DNA of 64,000 bases from Marinobacter shengliensis (GTDB lineage Bacteria > Pseudomonadota > Gammaproteobacteria > Pseudomonadales > Oleiphilaceae): positions 248,001 through 312,000 of the forward strand of contig NZ_PXNO01000021.1 of NCBI RefSeq assembly GCF_003007715.1, given 5' to 3'. Below are positions 24,574 to 33,709 of this stretch, in pieces. Numbering within the stretch: position 1 is the stretch's first letter; every line of letters begins with the position of its first letter. Both the position numbers and the translations under genes were made by a program. The notes beneath the pieces were generated by a model, which saw nothing but the letters and a program-made list of their open reading frames with translations, searched no databases and was not told where the DNA came from.

Positions 24574-26664
24574 ATGGAATTGAACGATATGATGAAGCGA
24601 GGCTGCAGGCTATTAGCCATTTGCCTGCTGGTGCTGGCCGGCGGCACGGCCGTGGCCGACCCTTCTGTTTGTGTGGATTGCCATGAAGGGGAAGTGGCCG
24701 AATGGTCCCGCTCCCAGCATGCCGTCGCCATGGCGGAAGCCAGCCCGGAGGCGGTGGCCGGTGATTTCTCCGGCGCCCGCTTTCAAGACTCAGAGCTCGC
24801 CGTTCAATTCCTGGAGAAAGACGGGCAATTTCTTATTCACACCCGGGAGGGTGACGAAAAACGCCAGTGGACCGTCCGCTACACCTTCGGGGTTTACCCG
24901 CTGCAACAGTACCTGATTGATATTGGCGATGGCCGCCTTCAGGCTTTCAACATTGCCTGGGATACCCGCAGCAAGTCCGACGGCGGTCAGCGCTGGTTCC
25001 GGTTGGATGAACCGGGGCAGAACCGGCCCGGTGATGCCATGCACTGGACCGGCATTTACCAGAACTGGAACAACCAATGCGCCGATTGCCATTCCACCGG
25101 GCTGGAGCGTCATTACGACCCGGTGGAAGACCGCTACCACACCGAGTGGCAGCACGTGGCCGTGAGTTGCACCGCGTGCCATGATGCGGCTCTGGACCAT
25201 GCCTCTGCCCAGAGTAGCGGAGACTCCCTGGCCGCCGGCGTGCAGCTGGCGGCGGTGGGGGCCTGGCTGGTGAGCGAAGGAAAACAGCCACCTCGCCTGA
25301 AAGGGGCCAAGCCTGGTTCCAAACAGGTGGCCACCTGCGGCCAGTGCCATTCCCTGCGCACCAGCCTGACGGATTCCGCCGGTGGCCAGGTACACGACCA
25401 GTTCAGCCTGAGCCGGCTGGATCAACCGCTGTATTACTCTGATGGGCGAGTCCGGGAAGAGGTATTTGTGCTGGGCTCCTTTGAACAAAGCAAGATGTTC
25501 CAGGCTGGTGTTGTCTGTAGCGACTGCCATAACCCCCATACCGGCAAGCTCAAGATTGAAGGCAACGGTGTCTGTGCCCAGTGCCACAACGCCGGTGACT
25601 ACGATACCCCGGATCACCACCATCACCCCCGCAACAGCGAGGGTGCGCAGTGCGTAAGCTGCCACATGCCCGAAGCCACGTTTATGAGAATCGATGACCG
25701 GCGGGAGCACAGTTTCATGGTGCCCCGGCCAGATGTGTCGAAGGCATCCGGCAGCCCTGATGTTTGCCTGGCGTGCCACACAGACCGGGATCGTGCCTGG
25801 TCGATGGACACCGTCGGGATCTGGTATCCGGATCTTTACCAGCCGGACACCTGGCATCACGTTCAGCAACGTAACCTGGCAGAGGTTCTGGCCTATCTGG
25901 CCGATGAGGGCGAGCCTGCCATTCGCCGGGCAACGCTGCTGGAACAGCACGGGGACGCCCTCGTGGCCCGGCACATGTCGGTGGTGGCGCGTCTGGCCCA
26001 GAGCGATCATGCGGTGATCCGCGAGAGCGCCTATCGTGTGCTCAGGCATGGCGAGACGGGCCGGGTCCGGAGCCTTGCCGAGCAGGGGTTGGCTGATGAA
26101 TCACTGGCGGTCAGGCTGGCGGCCTTTGAATCCATGGTGTGGAGCGGCAGCCTGCCGGACTCCGAACGCTGGGCCGGGGTCAAGCGGGAATACGAGCACT
26201 ATGTTGATATGCAGTCAGACCTGCCCGCGGGCAGTGTGCTGAAAGCCCGATACCTGATGGCCGGGGATTATGTCTACAAGGCTGAGCAACAACTCAAACG
26301 TGCACTGGCCAAAGACCGGGGCTATGTGCCCGCCACCATCCTGCTGACCGATATTCTCCGTTCCGGCGACCGTAACCTGGAAGCGGTCCGGGCCATTGAT
26401 CAAACCCTGGAACACAGCCCTGACGAACCCCAGCTGATTCACCTGCGGGGGCTGATCCGCATTCGCCTGCAAGACTATCCGGCGGCGCTGGCGGATCTGG
26501 AACGGGCCCATGCACTGGCGCCCGGCCAGTGGCTGTTTGGCTACCGGTACGCGGTTGCACTGTTCCAGCTGGACCAGAAGGACAAAGCCCGGCAAGTGAC
26601 CCAGGCCTTGTTGCAACAATACCCCGATAACGCGCAATTGCGGGCGCTGATGAACCACCTGTAG
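24574..26664 (+). CDS. Octaheme cytochrome c with C-terminal TPR domain
   Basis: This 696-residue exported multiheme protein has a signal peptide covering about residues 8-28; translation may start at ATG 24574 or at 24589, five codons in. Eight CXXCH heme sites are visible: CVDCH, CADCH, CTACH, CGQCH, CSDCH, CAQCH, CVSCH and CLACH. All lie in the first ~405 residues with additional histidines that could be distal ligands. After about residue 440 there is a heme-free helical region with HEAT-like and TPR-like repeats (VPATILLTDILRSG, LRGLIRIRLQDYPAAL). It is a periplasmic electron-transfer or oxidoreductase protein of unknown partner, probably single-gene. Confidence 0.88.
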   Translation: MELNDMMKRGCRLLAICLLVLAGGTAVADPSVCVDCHEGEVAEWSRSQHAVAMAEASPEAVAGDFSGARFQDSELAVQFLEKDGQFLIHTREGDEKRQWTVRYTFGVYPLQQYLIDIGDGRLQAFNIAWDTRSKSDGGQRWFRLDEPGQNRPGDAMHWTGIYQNWNNQCADCHSTGLERHYDPVEDRYHTEWQHVAVSCTACHDAALDHASAQSSGDSLAAGVQLAAVGAWLVSEGKQPPRLKGAKPGSKQVATCGQCHSLRTSLTDSAGGQVHDQFSLSRLDQPLYYSDGRVREEVFVLGSFEQSKMFQAGVVCSDCHNPHTGKLKIEGNGVCAQCHNAGDYDTPDHHHHPRNSEGAQCVSCHMPEATFMRIDDRREHSFMVPRPDVSKASGSPDVCLACHTDRDRAWSMDTVGIWYPDLYQPDTWHHVQQRNLAEVLAYLADEGEPAIRRATLLEQHGDALVARHMSVVARLAQSDHAVIRESAYRVLRHGETGRVRSLAEQGLADESLAVRLAAFESMVWSGSLPDSERWAGVKREYEHYVDMQSDLPAGSVLKARYLMAGDYVYKAEQQLKRALAKDRGYVPATILLTDILRSGDRNLEAVRAIDQTLEHSPDEPQLIHLRGLIRIRLQDYPAALADLERAHALAPGQWLFGYRYAVALFQLDQKDKARQVTQALLQQYPDNAQLRALMNHL

Positions 26665-26700
26665 GGACAACCAGAACCGGGGCTGGGGCGCTCCGTCGCC

Positions 26701-28089
26701 TCAGATCCACCCCAGCCATTTCCACCACAGGTAATCCAGCGGAAACAGAATCACGATGGTGAGGGCGGCCAGTATCAGGCACAACCGGGCGGCATGGCGC
26801 ATGGGAATGCCGGCCAGGGGCATGGCCATCATCAAGGGTACGGACTGGTAGGTGAAGATGATGGTGGAGAAGCCCAGAACCTGGGTCATCAGTACCGCTT
26901 CCAGGCTGAAACCGGTCATCTCGCTCATGGCGCCGGCCAGGGGCGTGAGCGTTGCCGGAATGCCGGCCAGGGTGGTCACCATCCCGGTCGCGGTCGCCGT
27001 CAGTGACAAGGTAAGAAAGTTGGCGAAATCCCGCCCCGGCTCCAGCGGCAGCCAGGCCAGTACATGGCTGCCCAGAATGCCGCTGATGTTCTGATGGTTG
27101 ATCAGCCCGGCAATGCCCAGCAGGCCGGCCACCACCAGAATCGAGCTGATATTCACTTTCTGGTTGAAGCTCTGGGTGGAGATCATGCCAATACCGGGCA
27201 TCAGCAGCAGGGTGGCTGCCGCCAGGCCAATCCACGCAGCCGAGATCTGGTGCCAGGTGTCGGTCAGCCAGAACCCGAGGGTCACCAGAAGGATCACCAT
27301 CAGCCGCGATTCCGTGAAATCGAACGGCCGGCTTGGGCCCGCTTGCGGAACAGGTTTCGGGCTGTCCGGGTACAACCGCACCAGCACAACCACCAGAAGG
27401 ATGGCCTTGAGGATGCCCAGCACCGGAAAGTGCAGCATCAGGTATTCCCCGAACATCGGGCTCCAGCCATGAATCTTCTCGGCAGAGCCGATCATGATCA
27501 TGTTCGGGACATTGGCGGGTAGAATGGCAAAGGTGGGCAGATGGCTGCCAAAGGCCGCCGCCAGCCCGACGGCTTTCTGGCCGTTGCTGCCAGGCTCGAA
27601 GCCACAACTGTGGGCGATGGCCAGCGCGATGGGGATAAACAGAACAATACGCCCCACCGAGGATGGCATGACAAAGCCCAGCACAATACCGATCACCACG
27701 ATGCCGGCGATCAACCGGGTATAGCTGTTATCCAGGTGGCGGGTAAACAGGTCTGACACCCGCTGGGCCAGGCCGGTTTCCGAGATGGCAATGCCGATCA
27801 CCAGCCCGGACACAATCAGCCAGCAGGCGGTTGAGGTGAGCCCAGAAAACACCACCTCGGCCGGGGCCAGTGACAACAGCATGGCCAGGGTCAGCACCAG
27901 CAGGGCAGTGACAAACTCCGGCACGGCGCCGGTGGCGAACAGCACAAGCCCGGCCATCACCAGCAAAGCTGATAGAAGTTGCGGGCCTTCAAACCAGCCC
28001 GCCACCGGGCTGAGCAGCAACCCTGTAGACAACAACGGAATCAGGGCCAGCGCGAGCCGCTGGGACCGGTTAACAGGCAGGTTGGTCAT
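26701..28089 (-). CDS. SLC13/DASS-family anion permease
   Basis: This 462-residue inner-membrane transporter has about 11-12 hydrophobic segments. Family features include PSSVGRIVLFIPIALAIA and GSHLPTFAILPANVPNM in the middle and a second SNT-like hairpin region after residue 370 (MVTTLAGIPATLTPLAG). Members carry dicarboxylates, sulfate or related anions with sodium. It converges on the octaheme cytochrome gene and lies 24 nt downstream of an ABM-domain gene and a chemoreceptor on the same strand. A substrate shared with the sulfatase or chemoreceptor is possible but unproven. Confidence 0.85.
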   Translation of the reverse strand: MTNLPVNRSQRLALALIPLLSTGLLLSPVAGWFEGPQLLSALLVMAGLVLFATGAVPEFVTALLVLTLAMLLSLAPAEVVFSGLTSTACWLIVSGLVIGIAISETGLAQRVSDLFTRHLDNSYTRLIAGIVVIGIVLGFVMPSSVGRIVLFIPIALAIAHSCGFEPGSNGQKAVGLAAAFGSHLPTFAILPANVPNMIMIGSAEKIHGWSPMFGEYLMLHFPVLGILKAILLVVVLVRLYPDSPKPVPQAGPSRPFDFTESRLMVILLVTLGFWLTDTWHQISAAWIGLAAATLLLMPGIGMISTQSFNQKVNISSILVVAGLLGIAGLINHQNISGILGSHVLAWLPLEPGRDFANFLTLSLTATATGMVTTLAGIPATLTPLAGAMSEMTGFSLEAVLMTQVLGFSTIIFTYQSVPLMMAMPLAGIPMRHAARLCLILAALTIVILFPLDYLWWKWLGWI

Positions 28090-28113
28090 TGCCGGGTAAG
28101 ATCCTTCTTGCCG

Positions 28114-28698
28114 TTAACGAACATCGTGGTTCTTTTTCGGAAACAGCCAGAAGGCAAACCAGCGGGTCATCCGTGGCATCAGCACGTAGCTCATCAGCAG
28201 CATGACCACGATGGTGACCGCCATGGTGCGCAGCAGCAGCGGGATCTGTGCCAGCAGGTCGCCAAAGAGCAGGAACACCAGGGTGACGGCGGGATACAGG
28301 GCCAGCCAGCTGACGAAGGTCATTTTCCACTTGGGTGGCGGTTTGACCGGATTCTGACCGGGCAGGGTAAACCAGGTGACAATGCCAGAGGTGACTTCCC
28401 GCTCACTGGGTTTTGCCAGCAGCGCTTCAATCTGCTCAAGCAGTTCGGCTCTTTCGGGGGAGTCTTCCCAGGCGGTCAGGGTGTCCCGGTCCCGGAACTT
28501 GAAGACAATCCGGTATTCCGGGTCATCCGGCGAGGAGGGCCGGAACATGGTGGCACCCAGATAACCCGGGAAGCTGGCGGCCCTTTCGGTCATCTGGCTG
28601 CTGAGTTGCTCAAAGGCCGATTCCTCACCTATTTTTACCCGGCGGGAAACCACCACCGTGAGGGGAGTGTGGGTGTCCTGGTTGGTGTGCGTTGTCAC
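28114..28698 (-). CDS. ABM-domain (antibiotic biosynthesis monooxygenase-like) membrane protein
   Basis: This 194-residue protein has an N-terminal ABM domain at about 12-105 ([39 protein letters not shown]), a ferredoxin-like fold seen in small cofactor-free oxygenases and heme-binding proteins. Two C-terminal membrane segments lie at about 125-180, with a basic FWLFPKK end. Fused ABM-membrane proteins of this shape are common in Proteobacteria but uncharacterised. The start overlaps the end of the chemoreceptor gene by four bases, so the two are translationally coupled. Confidence 0.82.
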   Translation of the reverse strand: MTTHTNQDTHTPLTVVVSRRVKIGEESAFEQLSSQMTERAASFPGYLGATMFRPSSPDDPEYRIVFKFRDRDTLTAWEDSPERAELLEQIEALLAKPSEREVTSGIVTWFTLPGQNPVKPPPKWKMTFVSWLALYPAVTLVFLLFGDLLAQIPLLLRTMAVTIVVMLLMSYVLMPRMTRWFAFWLFPKKNHDVR

Positions 28699-30302
28699 GA
28701 TACCTTCTCCTTGAGCTGTACTTGCCGAGCATTGCTGGCGCTGGCGGGCATCAGGTGTTTGATCAGAAACTTCTGGCGGAACACATGGTGGCCAACGGAT
28801 TCACCGGCGTTTACCGTATCTGCCAGTTGGTGACAGGTCTGGCTGGCCAGCTGGTGAATGGTGTGGATCTCCTGGCTCAGCTGGCTGACGGTCTGGCTCT
28901 GCTGTTCGGTGGCGGCGGCAATCTGCTGGTTCAGGCCATCGCTTTCGTTAATGCCGGCGACAATGGCTTGAAGCGCTTCGGCGCTGGCGGACACTTGTTC
29001 AACACTGGCCGCCGACTGGCGCTTGCCTTTTTCCATGGATTCAACCACCCGGGCAGACCCTTCCTGCAGGGCGCTGATCATCTCGCGAACTTCATCGGTG
29101 GATTGCTGGGTTCGTTTGGCCAGGGATCGAACCTCGTCGGCAACCACCGCAAACCCTCGCCCGTTTTCACCGGCCCTGGCGGCTTCAATCGCCGCATTCA
29201 GCGCCAGAAGGTTGGTTTGTTCGGCGATGGCATTGATCACATCCAGTATACGCCCGATGGCCTGACTGTTCTGGTCCAGCTCCTGGACAATATCGCCGGC
29301 CTCTTCCAGTTCCCGGGCCAGGGTGCGAATACTTTCCTGTGCGGCTGCGGCGGAGCGGGCACTGTCGTCACCGGATTCCCGGTTGCGGGTGCTCAGATGG
29401 GCGGCCTGATGGGTGCTTTCGGACACCTCCCGGATGGTGGCACTGAACTCTTCCACCGAGGCCGCGACGGTACCCAAGCCGGAGAGCTGCTGTTCAGACG
29501 CTCGGGTGCTGGCCTGCAACAGTGTATTGGCCTCGCCGACATAGCCTTCGATCTGGCTGCCGCTGTCCCGTACCCGGGCGATCATCACGTTCAGCCGGGT
29601 TTCCACCAGTCGCATGGCCAGTTGGATCTTGCCGACGGTGCCGGCCTGGCCGGTGTACACCAGTTGTTTGATGGGGTGGTCTACAATGCCCTGACAGTAC
29701 CGGGACAGCGCTTGTAAGGGGCGGTTCAGCAGGAAAAGCGCCAGGCCACACAGGGCGCTGCTGAGGGTAAACAGAACGGCGAACAGTGCGGGTTGGGCCA
29801 TCAGCCCGGCTATCAACAGGGGGCTGAACAACAGCGTTGCCAGAAGCCATTGCTGAGTGGCCGGCGCCAGCCCGGGAAGCTTCAGGGCCAGTGGTTGTTT
29901 GCCCCTGGCCCGGGCCTGGTAAACCTGCTGGGTGCGCTGAACCGTGGCACCGTCCGGTACCTGATAAATGGCCTGGTATTCGACGACCCGACCGTGCTCG
30001 TCCGAGATTGGAGTGACAAAGGCATCGAGCCAGAGATCGTTGCCGCGGGCGTTGCGGTTCCGGATCATACCCATCCAGGAGTCATTCCGCCCCAGGGTTT
30101 CCCACAGATCATTCAGTGGGCCTTTGGGCATGTTCGGGTGTCGAAGCTGGCTGAACCCTTCGGCTTTCAGCGTGTCTTCATCAAAGCCGCACAGCCGGCA
30201 AAAAGCACTGCTTGCGTAGGTAATTCTGCCTTTGTCATCGGTCAGTACCAGAAGTTGATCCTGGTCCTGCGCGTTCCCTGGTAATGGTTCATATCGGGAC
30301 AT
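28695..30302 (-). CDS. PAS-domain methyl-accepting chemotaxis protein (Aer-like)
   Basis: This 535-residue chemoreceptor has a PAS domain at about 12-110 ([37 protein letters not shown]), like the energy sensor Aer. Two membrane segments follow at about 150-195, then a HAMP-like linker and a signalling domain. The hairpin tip [19 protein letters not shown] is near residue 370, with [13 protein letters not shown] after it. It probably senses redox state or a ligand through the PAS domain and controls CheA. Its ribosome site lies directly after the terminator of the DUF1329 operon. Confidence 0.92.
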   Translation of the reverse strand: MSRYEPLPGNAQDQDQLLVLTDDKGRITYASSAFCRLCGFDEDTLKAEGFSQLRHPNMPKGPLNDLWETLGRNDSWMGMIRNRNARGNDLWLDAFVTPISDEHGRVVEYQAIYQVPDGATVQRTQQVYQARARGKQPLALKLPGLAPATQQWLLATLLFSPLLIAGLMAQPALFAVLFTLSSALCGLALFLLNRPLQALSRYCQGIVDHPIKQLVYTGQAGTVGKIQLAMRLVETRLNVMIARVRDSGSQIEGYVGEANTLLQASTRASEQQLSGLGTVAASVEEFSATIREVSESTHQAAHLSTRNRESGDDSARSAAAAQESIRTLARELEEAGDIVQELDQNSQAIGRILDVINAIAEQTNLLALNAAIEAARAGENGRGFAVVADEVRSLAKRTQQSTDEVREMISALQEGSARVVESMEKGKRQSAASVEQVSASAEALQAIVAGINESDGLNQQIAAATEQQSQTVSQLSQEIHTIHQLASQTCHQLADTVNAGESVGHHVFRQKFLIKHLMPASASNARQVQLKEKVS

Positions 30303-30323
30303 CTTTTTTCATCCTCCGAAATG

Positions 30324-30348
30324 AAAAAGGGGCCCGCACAGCGGGCCC
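30324..30348 (-). terminator. Rho-independent terminator of the YCF48-MMPL-DUF1302-DUF1329 operon
   Basis: On the minus strand an 8-bp GC stem (GGGCCCGC with GCGGGCCC, three-base loop) is followed by CCTTTTT, 27 nt past the DUF1329 stop and just ahead of the chemoreceptor ribosome site. Confidence 0.88.
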
Positions 30349-30374
30349 AAAGGAGAGCAACTACGACTTGCCGA

Positions 30375-31706
30375 TCAGCTGCCTGTTGCGCGCATGTGTT
30401 GCACGTTGAACATTTGTGGCGGTGACATCTCCGGGTCAACCTGGCCCTTGAACTGGCCGGTGGTGCAGTGGCTGGCCTGAACATCGATCATGCTAAAGCT
30501 GTCATCGATAGACACGCCGCTGCCCTTGTTCTTGGGCAGGTGATGGTCCGGATGCGCCTGACCAATGGTGAAGGTTTTCCACATGCTGCCCTTGCGGTCA
30601 TAAGACACCGTGCGCGGGATAGTGAAGGTCTGGGCGTCCATGTAGTGAACCCGGCGCGACAGCGGGTGGCTGTCATCCACCGGCACCGATTCCACTTCGT
30701 AGACCTTGCGCAGCTGCCAGGTGATGTTTGGGAAGCAGCCACCCTGGCCGCCGAAGGCCACAACCTGGTAGCCATCGCTGTCCTGGTGGGTCTCGGTATC
30801 CAGTTCCAGGTCGTTGTGGTTGTAGAACGGCATCAGCATGTTCCGGGTGCCTTTGTAGGTCCAGTTCATGTCTGAAATTCGGCCGTTGTAGCCCTCAAAG
30901 TCCTCGATCATCAGGTCTGAGCCGAGGAAGGCATCGGTTACCTGGCCGGTGGCCAGGCGACGAACCCGGCGCTGGAAGCCCAGGTACAGCCAGGAGTTGT
31001 CGCGCTTGAGGTCATCTGCGGCGCGGTGAATCAGCAACTGGGTGTTGCGCACATCGGCCGGGTCCAGTACCTGCACGTAGATGGCACGGAACAGGTCAGA
31101 CGGGTTGGGGGTGATTTCCGGCGTCGGTTCCTGGTTTACCCGACCCTTGAAGTTCAGGAAGTGGAAGTTGAACTTGATGGTGCGCTCCAGCTTGCCGGAG
31201 TTCATGTCCCGGTACTTCCAGTAGAACGGGTAAATGGCGGCGCTGTCGCCCCAGTTGTAACCGTACTTGTAGTTCCACGCCAGCTTCTCGCCAGCGCGCG
31301 GGTCGTTGGCATCCGGCTCTTCCGGGAACGGGCGGCCGGCTTGCCAGCCGTTGATCTCACCCACCTGGTCACCCAGCGATACCTGGCCAAGGGTGGCGCG
31401 GGTGGCCTCGATGTAGCCTTCGTTCAGGCCAAAGGAGGTGGTGTCACCCACGGTGATGGAGGTCCAGCCATTCTCGATAAACGTGTAGAAGGCCGGGTCA
31501 ATCACGTCTTTGAATTCGGCCACGTTAGACTGGTCGATCACCAGGCCGGTGTTCAGGCCCTCTTTCGTGGGAACCGAATCGTTATATGGGAAAAAGGAAT
31601 TCTCAATAACGTCGTCACTGGCATGGGCCAGTGAGGCCAGCATGCCGGTGGCCAGGCCAGCGGCCAGGCACCGGGAAAGCAGCGTTGGTTTGGTTGTGGT
31701 TTTCAT
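30375..31706 (-). CDS. DUF1329 outer-membrane-associated protein
   Basis: This 443-residue exported protein has a signal peptide ending at AHAS. It matches the DUF1329 family, whose fold is related to LolA/LolB-type lipoprotein carriers. Typical parts are an N-terminal YNDSVPTKEGLNTGLVIDQSN region, YNWGDSAAIYPFYWKYRDM, and RRVRRLATGQVTDAFLGSDL, quoted separately. It is the last gene of a four-gene unit behind a sigma54 promoter and is followed by a terminator. In Proteobacteria these genes recur with MMPL and DUF1302 genes near hydrophobic-compound catabolism. The molecule handled is unknown. Confidence 0.9.
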   Translation of the reverse strand: MKTTTKPTLLSRCLAAGLATGMLASLAHASDDVIENSFFPYNDSVPTKEGLNTGLVIDQSNVAEFKDVIDPAFYTFIENGWTSITVGDTTSFGLNEGYIEATRATLGQVSLGDQVGEINGWQAGRPFPEEPDANDPRAGEKLAWNYKYGYNWGDSAAIYPFYWKYRDMNSGKLERTIKFNFHFLNFKGRVNQEPTPEITPNPSDLFRAIYVQVLDPADVRNTQLLIHRAADDLKRDNSWLYLGFQRRVRRLATGQVTDAFLGSDLMIEDFEGYNGRISDMNWTYKGTRNMLMPFYNHNDLELDTETHQDSDGYQVVAFGGQGGCFPNITWQLRKVYEVESVPVDDSHPLSRRVHYMDAQTFTIPRTVSYDRKGSMWKTFTIGQAHPDHHLPKNKGSGVSIDDSFSMIDVQASHCTTGQFKGQVDPEMSPPQMFNVQHMRATGS

Positions 31707-31724
31707 GGTTCTGTCCTCTTGTTA

Positions 31725-33668
31725 TCAGAAGCTGTAACGGGCGGTCAGCTGAATTTCGTCTTCTTTCTGGGCCATGCCGATGGGGCCAGACTGGAAACGA
31801 CCGAGGGGTTCATAGCCGGAGAGACCTGCGGATTCACCCGGTTGGTGTCCGACAACGCCCGGGGTTTGTGTGAACGGATCCCAGGGGTTGCAGGAGCGGC
31901 AGTCGTCAAACTTGCGGGCGCCCGTGCCGACCTTGAAGTTGCCGCCGGCGGTGAGCTTGAAGCGATCGGTCACCAGCCATTCAATCGACGGTGCCAGGGC
32001 GGTGGCCTGGGCACGGAAATCGTGGGCGGTGATGAGCTGGGGGCTGAGCCGGCCATTCATGTAGAAGCCCTTGATCAGAAGCGTCGCGGTCCAGTTGTGT
32101 TCCCAGTCGGGGATACCGGCCTCGCCATAGGTGCGCTGCTCACGTTCGTGATCCAGAATGTGCTGACCAAAGATCTGGCCTGAGAACAGGAACGCCTGGC
32201 TTTCGTTCAGCGCCGGGATGAAGACGTTCTTGTCTGCACCGATCACGTAACGCAGAACATCGGATTCGGAGTAGAGCCGTTCACGGAGGGTGTTGGCGAA
32301 CTCCTCACCGGAGGTATAGGCGGTTTCGACCCGGAATACGGTGTCGATGCCTTGCGAGTAGTAATCGAGGGAGCCGCCCACCAGGTTGACCCGTGGGAAG
32401 TGAATGTCGAACGCAATCAGGCTTGGCCAAACGCCGGTTTCGCCTGTGAACGCGTTCTGGGCGGGAATGCCGCCGCGGAGCGAAGGCAATTGCGACCGGT
32501 AGGTCAACGCGTTCAGCGAGAAGCCAAGATCGCCGTAGACCCCTTCCATCTTCAGACCAAGCTGGGTGTTGGACAGGCTCCAGCTGGGCATGTGCGCCTT
32601 GCGGATACCGATCTGGCCAGGGCCAAAGTCTGTTGCCAGCCCCCCGTCAGGTGTGGCGCCCGCGAAGTTGGCCACGGTGCCACCATTCTCCCAGAGGTTA
32701 TTCATGCCCCGGAAAAAGCAGCCGGCATCCAGAATCACATTTGGCTGGCCACACTGGCCAATGTCATGGGGCCGGAACTTGTCGAAGTTCCAGACCACCT
32801 GGAAGTTCAGATCATCGAACGCCAGGCCGTCGAAGACTTCGGTGGGCCCCATGCGGTAGTCGGTACGAACCATCCACATCGGAATCCGGATATCTTCCAG
32901 TTCGTCGTAGATGTTGTTGCGGGAGAAGTCGACCGGGTTGATCACATCGAGCACCCGGAACAGGTCGGTTCGGCCCCAGATCACCTGCTGTTTACCCACA
33001 CGAGTACTCAGGATATTACCGTTGGAGAAGTTAATGTCGAAATCGGCGTAGAGTTCACGGATGAAGTCGGCCCGGTCGTTGAATTCCTGGAACCTCATCT
33101 CGTTTGAATCTTTATCCAGGTAGCCCTGGATACAGCCCCGGTCGTCTTTGTCGCAGGGCCGGACGGGAACACCAAAGGCTACGCCGTTGTCCTGCCCGTG
33201 CAGGTGTTCGCCCAGTACCACCATGCCGTCGTTCGGGTTTTGGGTAGTGTCAAAGCCGAAGGTGTTTCCCGGCGGCAAGGGGATCGCGCTGGCAGGACTG
33301 CCAACACCGCTGCCATGGGGTACGGAGCCCTGGGCAAGATCCTGTAATTGAATCGGCCCGCCGGCGTTACGGCCATACTCGTCATCATTCAGATCATAAA
33401 CACCATCGTAACTACCCCGCAGGATGGCGTTGAAGCGAACGTTACTGAAGATGCCCATGTCGCCAGCGCGTTTCTGAGCCTCTAACTGAAGGGTGTTACG
33501 GAACTTGGAAAGGCCAACGCCCTCCCGCCCGTAGGTTGCGTTCTCCACGTAGCCGTTAAAGCGGGTGTCTTCCGCGGCCACGGTGGTGGTCATTGGTAGC
33601 AGCGCCAGGCTGGCCCCACCCGCCAGGGTGTAGCACCAGAATCTCAGGCCTCTTGTTTTTATTTGCAT
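31725..33668 (-). CDS. DUF1302 outer-membrane protein
   Basis: This 647-residue exported protein is probably a large outer-membrane beta-barrel. The signal peptide ends at TVAA, and the mature protein begins with an FNGYVENATYGREGVGL strand. Repeated amphipathic strands follow, and it ends in TARYSF with a terminal Phe. The internal SYDGVYDLNDDEYG and GKQQVIWGRTDLFRVLDVINP blocks are DUF1302 hallmarks. A GAGGACAAGCC ribosome site precedes the ATG. It lies 18 nt before DUF1329 and 41 nt after the MMPL gene. A channel or substrate gate is plausible but undemonstrated. Confidence 0.9.
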   Translation of the reverse strand: MQIKTRGLRFWCYTLAGGASLALLPMTTTVAAEDTRFNGYVENATYGREGVGLSKFRNTLQLEAQKRAGDMGIFSNVRFNAILRGSYDGVYDLNDDEYGRNAGGPIQLQDLAQGSVPHGSGVGSPASAIPLPPGNTFGFDTTQNPNDGMVVLGEHLHGQDNGVAFGVPVRPCDKDDRGCIQGYLDKDSNEMRFQEFNDRADFIRELYADFDINFSNGNILSTRVGKQQVIWGRTDLFRVLDVINPVDFSRNNIYDELEDIRIPMWMVRTDYRMGPTEVFDGLAFDDLNFQVVWNFDKFRPHDIGQCGQPNVILDAGCFFRGMNNLWENGGTVANFAGATPDGGLATDFGPGQIGIRKAHMPSWSLSNTQLGLKMEGVYGDLGFSLNALTYRSQLPSLRGGIPAQNAFTGETGVWPSLIAFDIHFPRVNLVGGSLDYYSQGIDTVFRVETAYTSGEEFANTLRERLYSESDVLRYVIGADKNVFIPALNESQAFLFSGQIFGQHILDHEREQRTYGEAGIPDWEHNWTATLLIKGFYMNGRLSPQLITAHDFRAQATALAPSIEWLVTDRFKLTAGGNFKVGTGARKFDDCRSCNPWDPFTQTPGVVGHQPGESAGLSGYEPLGRFQSGPIGMAQKEDEIQLTARYSF

Positions 33669-33709
33669 GGCTTGTCCTCGTTACAGGTTTTTGGGAGTTG
33701 GTACCTGGC

